From positions 558,001-622,000 of the forward strand of contig VSJF01000004.1 of assembly GCA_009739215.1 (NCBI GenBank): a stretch of DNA of 64,000 nt, in the 5' to 3' direction. Positions 58,140 through 64,000 of this stretch are shown piece after piece (the stretch's first letter is position 1; each line of letters begins with the position of its first letter). The notes below the pieces were generated by a model, which did no database searches, had not been told where the DNA came from, and saw only the letters and a list, made by a program, of their open reading frames with translations. The position numbers and the translations under genes were made by a program. Source of the DNA: Floccularia luteovirens (taxonomy: Eukaryota > Basidiomycota > Agaricomycetes > Agaricales > Squamanitaceae).

Positions 58140-61100
58140 TCAAAACATTTGTAACGCACCATGCGTGCTAGGAAGGCGGCTCGTGTTCAACATCGCTGGA
58201 GGCACCTGGCGTAATTGCCGGAAATCATTATTTGCATATGTCTTCGTGAGACCAGTAGCTGCGGGCGATCGCAACAAAGCAGTGGGAGGCGAAATGACGA
58301 CCCCGAGGATATCGGGCGTTTTTGTACCTTTTGGAGTGGATGGAATCGGTAGTTCAGGATGCAGAAGGATTTCCATATCGTGAATCGAAAGTTCCAGTGT
58401 CTCCGGTAGTTCTACCACTTCATCTCTGAAGTCCTCATCTTCATCGACAGTCAATCTCGCCCGGATGTTGGAAATCGTATCTCCCTTTTCCACCGGGAGT
58501 AGGATGCTCAAAGAATCGCATAGTTGGATAAACGAAGGGTGAGATATTCCGCATAGCGTGTTAAGCTTGGAGTTGTTCTGGAGTAGAAGGAACTCGAGAG
58601 TGAAAAGCAGGGATTCTATCTTTTCTACTGGTATAGATGCTAGGTGGTCGCTACAAGCCTTCACAGTCCGACTGATTTCAACTCGTAGGGATTCTTCAAA
58701 AGTTCCAGAAGGTAGCCTCTGCATTATGTCGGTGATGTCATCTAATGCAAATGGGGATGTTGGGTCCAGTTGAGCAATCCGTAACACAAATAGTACGATG
58801 GATAGTAAAGTAGGGGAATCAAATGATCCCGCATTCTTTGCCAATATACGAACAAGTTTTGTTATCCGTGATGAGCTGTAGTTAAGGTCTAATAGTTTCC
58901 TCAGACACACATCAAGCAGATGTGACAATTCCGGATTTCCGGAGATAGACATAATGCACCATGCAGATGTCGCTGAAACAGCATCAATCAGGTCTGAAAT
59001 ACATCGGACTGATAGATACACCCGATGTTGATAAATCAAAAGTTGACCCTTCCTTGTTCCTGGGTTTTCTAGACTGTCCAGAGAATGCGATAGAAACTTG
59101 AATTCCTCCACAAATAGCCACTCGGCTATACCTGTGACCCCATCATCCAGAATTACTAGTCGCCGGATAAGGTTGACCTGATTTTCAGTATCCAGTACTC
59201 GGAAGAAGCTCTTGAGCTCGGAGAGAATGTTTGGAAATACATGCGTTACCCAATGTGAGTTCTCGCCAATTTCTTCTCGTGTAGTCGAGTATGGGAGGAC
59301 CAGGTCAATTAGACCAGCTACCTGTAGTAAGTGATTCACCGGGTCCCGCGCAGCACTTTGAGTGGCATGTTCAAATAGCGTTCGAAGGATTATCTCAGCT
59401 CCTAGTTTCCCAGGTTCGGCATATGAAGTCGGCGTCGAGAGACTACGCAGCAAATCAAGGCAAATTTGTCTTGCCTTCTGCGCCGACATACACGCCATTG
59501 ATGATTGTGAAAATGTCACATCTGCCGCTTCAGTACAAGCGAACAGATCGGCGATGGCGGCCGTGAGGCCACGCAGCTTCCGGCTGGTCAGTGGAAAAAC
59601 AGGAGCCAAGCGCATTTTTAAATGCATCAACTCAGAAGCCGTTTGAAACAGTTGTTCAGATAGAGAATGGTTCAAGCTGGAGGACTGGATTGCGAAATGG
59701 CTGTTAAGATCACCACTGATGTCTGCAAATATCTCAACCAATCGAGATACAAATCCATGTGAATTTGTGACCCAAAGCTCCTGAAGGATTTGCCATTCAC
59801 CACAAGGGTCAGTTGAGAGTTCGCGTTCCACGATAGCCAGCGAAACCCGTATTGTGCGTAATCGTCTGAGGGAGAGTGGGCGGTCGCTCGTGAAAATAAG
59901 CTCTTCGATAGCTGCTGGTAAACCATCTTCAGAGACTAGTGCAACTTTGCGCATGGAGAGGCGCTCATGCTCAGGAATGAAGGTTAAGGGTGATTCTAAG
60001 GCAAGAACTGTTTTCACTATGTCATCTTGAAGCATGGCCTGTGGATCCTGAACAAGATCAAAAATTATCCGCTCGGCAAGAACGCCGGAATTCCTGGGTG
60101 GGTCATTATCCATTATAATCCACTTCAAACGTCGGGTTAATTGACGAAGTTGCAAGAGGTGATTCAGTATCTGACAAAAAGTTGAATGATATTACGTTCA
60201 TGTGTTGGAGTGCTGAAGCGTGACTAACCTCTCGATACCCATGAACGCTTTGCCATAAGCTCAACAATGCCAAAGAACGTTCCCTGCATGTATCATTGCC
60301 CAAACTATCTGCCCAAGCCCAGACAGAAAGAACAGAAGCTACTCCAATAAAAGCTCTGACAAAACCGATGAAGTCATTGTGGGAAATAGACATGAAATGA
60401 TCGCGGAATAGTGATGGAAGTTGTGACTGAGAGGAAGAGGAAATAGGGTTCTCTTGGAGCTTTGTAACGATGTCATGGTGTAGGGTCATAGATTCGAGCC
60501 AGACGCCAATTGATTGCTCTTCCGCACCAACGTCCTTAAGCAATTCTACGCATTCAGAAAATTCACGTCTTGGAACTGAATTTGTGATAGCGTCTTCGTA
60601 TGATTCCCAACCTCGAATTCTAGAGACGAGCCTGCGAACTGCTAATTGGGTATGTCTATCTGATCTCTGATTATGTTGAACGTCTTGGAGAACGTCCAGG
60701 AAGCCTGAATCTTCTCTCATGTGCCGCGCAATAGCTATATTAGCGGCGGCATCTAAGAGACACAAAATGGTTGCCTCGTCCAGATATTGGTGATCAAAGA
60801 TAGAGGAAAGTTCAATTTTTTGCTGTTAGAGAGTTTATTTAAGCCAAATGATAACAAACGGTCTCGTGAGTCTCACGGACCAGAAATGCATGTGCCATAT
60901 CAGGGTGTTGTGATGCGGTAATGCTAAGAAGTTTAGCAATGTTATATGATTGACTGTGGCTCTATGCGGTCCAACAAGAGAGATGAATTCAGCAGAAGTC
61001 GCGAATATAATTTGAAAAAGTCATTGCAGACCTTTGGGCCGATGAAATCAGCAATTCTTGTTGCAAAATCGCACAAGATTTCGTAGGATGTGTCTTCACT

Positions 61101-61887
61101 AATAGGTCTGCTTGCTGTTTGGATCATGCTCTCAAGGTCAAAATCCTCATCGTCCCTCTCAAGTTCTGCATATAGGTGAGGGAAATTGGGATCATCCCAG
61201 TCGTCGTCTGTGGGTTTCATACAGAACATCAATCGTATTACGAGTGACAGAGAAGGCGAGTCTGGAATGATAGACAGTAACTGCCGAGCGAGAGCTGTGG
61301 GGTCAGCCATATTCGAAGGATCGACAGTGCTGGACAATGGGAAAGGTTCTTGTTCTTGAAAAGATTGAGGTTCGTAAGAGGATACCAGTGGTTTCTCTGC
61401 CACCACTTCTCCATAAACAGCCATAGAAAGTTTCTCAAAGTTGCCTTTTATTATCATCAAACGAGTGGCATACTGCAACCCCAGAATTGATTAGGAGCAC
61501 TGAGGGTATATATATTAGTGACTGCACCTCTATGCCCATATCAACAGTAAAATCCAGCTGCCCACCGCTATAAGCAATGGCGGTTGGGATGAGAGCATTA
61601 GCAGGCCTCTGTTTATCTTTGTTGGGTTTTCCATTCACAAAGACAGCGTTGAAATAAGCATCGAGAAAGAAGGCATCTGGTTCTGTAGAACTGAACGGAT
61701 ATGTTAATTTATGAGATGAGTTGGGAAGAGAAAGGACAGACGCGATGATATCTGGAGAGTGTTCGAAAGGACGAGCACCTGAAGGAAAGATACGAATCGA
61801 AGATATGCGGATTGATTCTGAGAAACGAATAGCAACGAGACGAGATTGACCTTGTGGAGAGACAGAGCACCAATGTAGGAGAACCAT
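58140..61887 (-). CDS. virilizer-like protein, putative m6A writer component
   Basis: Five exons: 61887-61528, 61472-61032, 60961-60860, 60822-60229, 60170-58140, giving 1,175 aa. The N-terminal domain resembles the virilizer N-terminal region: an opening LLHWCSVSP, then VAIRFSESIRISSIRIFPSGARPF, DAFFLDAYFNAVFVNG, GGQLDFTVDMGIEYATRLMI and KGNFEKLSMAVYG. The remainder is alpha-helical repeat-like, with acidic DDDWDDPNF and LERDDEDFD patches. Virilizer/VIRMA scaffolds the nuclear WTAP complex that guides METTL3-METTL14. The N-terminal match is clear; the large C-terminal part shows little I can place. It shares a 128-bp promoter with ORMDL. Confidence 0.8.
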
Positions 61888-62015
61888 ATGTTAATGTTAT
61901 AATTGCAAAGAAACAGGAACGGAGTTTGTGTCATCTTTCGGCATTGTCCGACCAGCATTTCTCCAAATCACATCCTCGCTCTCTACCTGCTCATTCGATT
62001 TCTTCATAGACTTGA

Positions 62016-62932
62016 ATGAATCGTTCAACAACTATCAAGCTGCCTCCTGTTCTTAACCTCGCTTCTCCTCCAAGGTCAACCTCTGTTCGCTCAAGGGGCC
62101 GTAGTGGGAGCATTGTGAAAGTTGAAGAGGTCGGAGATCGTTCAATCGAGGAGGTATTGGACCGCAGTGCATACGTCAATATCAATGCAAACTGGGTCAA
62201 TGCAAAGGGTGCGTCGTGTGTTTCCTATGTATCTTTCTTGTCACGTATTCACCTCTGACAGGGGCCTGGATGATCCATGTCGTCCTCATCATTCTCGGGA
62301 AGATTACCATCGACACTATGCCTGGAATGACGCAAGAATTGAGTTGGACAGCCGTTAACTTATTATATCTGGCCGTAAGTTCATTTACTCCCTGTTCTCT
62401 CCGTCTTTCATGCTCAAACCGTTCAAGTTATCATATCTCATGTTCCATTGGGTCACTGGAATTCCCTTTGAAAATGACTTGCACGGTGGTGCATATGATG
62501 ATTTAACCCTCTGGGAGCAAATAGACGATGGTGCACAGTATACTCCAGCTAAAAAATGGCTATTAATCGTTCCTATTGCTCTGTGAGTCTGGTAACTATC
62601 CTGCGCAGTACGCTCTAATCTATTTCCAATTTTACTCTGTCAGATTCTTAGCGTCAACCCATTATACAAATTATAATCCATGGCTGTTCGCAGTAAACCT
62701 CACTGCATTAGTAATGGTTCTGATACCTAAACTGCCCCAGGTACGAATCACGAATTTTTAAACTCTTTAAAACTGATGTCCCTGTCAGCTCCACCGTCAA
62801 CGTGTACGATTCATGGCTGATAATGCATCAGGCATGGCCACTCCCGATACGCCCAACTTCCCTTCTTCCGGTGCATCAACTCCTTTGAAAGATATTCCTA
62901 CTCTCGAGATCACTGAGGCTCACTTCCGATGA
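62016..62932 (+). CDS. ORMDL-family regulator of serine palmitoyltransferase
   Basis: Five exons: 62016-62208, 62262-62374, 62428-62582, 62644-62740, 62789-62932, giving 233 aa. The N-terminal extension is Ser/Arg-rich (PPRSTSVRSRGRSGS), the region phosphorylated in yeast Orm1/2. The ORMDL core has NINANWVNAKGAWMIHV, SYLMFHWVTGIPFEND, LTLWEQIDDGAQYTPAKKWL and FLASTHYTNYNPWLFAVN. It has four hydrophobic segments in the ER membrane and restrains sphingolipid synthesis by binding serine palmitoyltransferase. The tail, with TPDTPNFPSSGASTP, is species-specific. Confidence 0.96.
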
Positions 62933-63212
62933 TGTTCCATTACCCGGACTTTGTCGATTCGGCTTGGGAACATGTTACAAAATTATTAGGAACTCTTTGG
63001 TAAAGGTTCGAAGCGACCTCGCTAAATAGTATCCACAACATTATGTATCTAATACGTAGAACCTTAGAGGATGAAAATCCTCGCCTCTAGTCGCATATCT
63101 AACAGCGTTCTATATGGCTATATAATATATTCGTCTATAATTCAAAATCTGGAAAATTGTTGGTATACTTGCAATCGCAACCTGTGTTTATTGTTTTCGA
63201 ATACTTGCGGAG
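62933..63212. other. convergent intergenic region
   Basis: 280 bp between the ORMDL and MTD1 stop codons, AT-rich, with nothing recognisable. Confidence 0.55.
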
Positions 63213-64000
63213 TCATTGTGTAAAAGAGTTGACGTACAAATTACGGAGCAACATCAAAATCGTGACTTTTCCAACAGCTGGAATGTAGATTGACGCCTGG
63301 ACAGCCACCATTAGAGGAGTAAATAACTTGGTTTTTTTTTGTTACCTTATCACGGACATCCTTTTCAAAATTCTTGTCCGCAGCAACATTCAAGCAGACA
63401 CAGCCGTCCTTGAGCAATTCGGTCTTGATTTTGTATGCCGAACTCGGGACAGCCGAGACGACTACGTCAGATACTAATAAACACTCCTCCAAGGTCATGT
63501 TACTTGGGTTCACGACGTTATGTGGATGATAACGTTTCACAGTAGCATTCCCTGTGGCACGCGGCCGCTTCGTATATTCCTATCCCCCCACTGTCAGCGA
63601 TACGCACAGCCCTATGGGTTGGGCGGGAAACCTTACTTGAATAGAATCAATGTCAACTGATAATACACGGGCGCCATCATTTGCCAGTAACGCTGCCAAA
63701 GGTCGGCCAACAACCTCGGACCTGACGAACATCCCAATCAATTAAACACTGCTGCTCTTCCGTGCGAGTCGCATATGACATTTACCGATTGATTACAGTA
63801 ACCGTTTTACCATAAGCGCGGTCCCCATAAGGCAGGATTTTATTATATACTCCAATATGTTCCAAGCATTTGACTATAGCGAGTGGCGTGCACGGAATTA
63901 TGGATTTTACCATACCGGGAGGTGGTTCATCATTGTCGGCAGCCATGGTCCGAATTGTTGTTGACGAAGGAATCGAAGCTAGAAGTGATTTAGGCTCGAC
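63213..64000 (-). CDS. MTD1: methylenetetrahydrofolate dehydrogenase (NAD+), MTD1 family, 5' end beyond window
   Basis: Partial gene; exons visible are 64000-63786, 63721-63637, 63579-63346 and 63296-63213 (stop TGA). The start lies right of the window. Motifs include SIIPCTPLAIVKCLEHIGVY, KTVTVINRSEVVGRPLAALL (the nucleotide-binding loop), DVVVSAVPSSAYK, and a C-terminal YIPAVGKVTILMLLRNL. It oxidises 5,10-methylene-THF with NAD+ in cytosolic one-carbon metabolism. The order and spacing match yeast Mtd1 rather than the trifunctional C1-THF synthase. The last intron (63345-63297) must be removed, otherwise the frame ends with an aberrant tail. Confidence 0.93.

Noticed and set aside
61741..61790. 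A possible additional intron in exon 1 of the virilizer-like gene
   Set aside because: No GT/AG pair there preserves frame, while the unspliced reading is open throughout.
27354..62932. A functional cluster of mitochondrial and lipid-membrane genes (TOM20, CLPTM1, PGAP1, Mdm34, ORMDL)
   Set aside because: They are separated by unrelated genes and have independent promoters; co-location looks coincidental.
1..64000. CRISPR arrays, prophage, insertion sequences or a biosynthetic gene cluster
   Set aside because: No regularly spaced repeats, no transposase or integrase, and no clustered PKS, NRPS, terpene or tailoring genes; the window is ordinary intron-rich fungal DNA.

Overview
The window is nuclear DNA from a filamentous basidiomycete, most likely an Agaricomycete. 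Every long gene is split by many short introns, mostly 50-65 nt with GT..AG ends. Genes are packed on both strands with short shared promoters, and every confidently named product is a eukaryotic housekeeping or regulatory protein. The species cannot be named from sequence alone. I rebuilt 20 protein-coding loci by following reading frame across splice sites; the summed exon lengths of every complete model are a multiple of three. There is also one intron-containing tRNA-Arg gene.

Layout, left to right: an uncharacterised protein with two histone-fold-like segments (623-3868, -); a large three-finger C2H2 protein (4117-8543, -); an NDUFAF5-type complex I assembly methyltransferase (8729-10214, +); 1.1 kb of anonymous DNA; TRM10 tRNA methyltransferase (11342-12648, -) divergent from an acyl-protein thioesterase (12895-13961, +); a small PY-motif membrane protein (15259-15702, +); a Whi3/Scw1-like RNA-binding protein behind a 2 kb upstream region (17783-21364, +); PP4 regulatory subunit 3 (22384-26829, -); a TOM20 locus that appears to splice into a SET-domain protein (27354-29722, +); an uncharacterised cysteine-motif protein (30250-33097, -); a CLPTM1-family membrane protein in 19 exons (33517-36345, -) divergent from 14-3-3 (37301-38235, +); a PGAP1/Bst1 GPI inositol-deacylase (38637-41976, +); a KDM5/JARID1 histone demethylase (43229-49300, +); a CorA/Alr-type Mg2+ transporter (49476-52091, -); tRNA-Arg(UCU) (52287-52368, +); a Uds1-domain coiled-coil protein (52562-55577, -) divergent from the ERMES subunit Mdm34 (55765-57830, +); a virilizer-like protein (58140-61887, -) divergent from ORMDL (62016-62932, +); and MTD1 (63213 to the window edge, -).

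There is no biosynthetic cluster. Several neighbours act in membranes or mitochondria (TOM20, NDUFAF5, Mdm34, ORMDL, PGAP1, CLPTM1), but nothing shows that they are co-regulated as a group. The points most worth following are the TOM20-SET splice fusion, the possible tandem H2B-like/H2A-like protein, and two predicted microexons of 4 and 12 nt that restore conserved reading frames.
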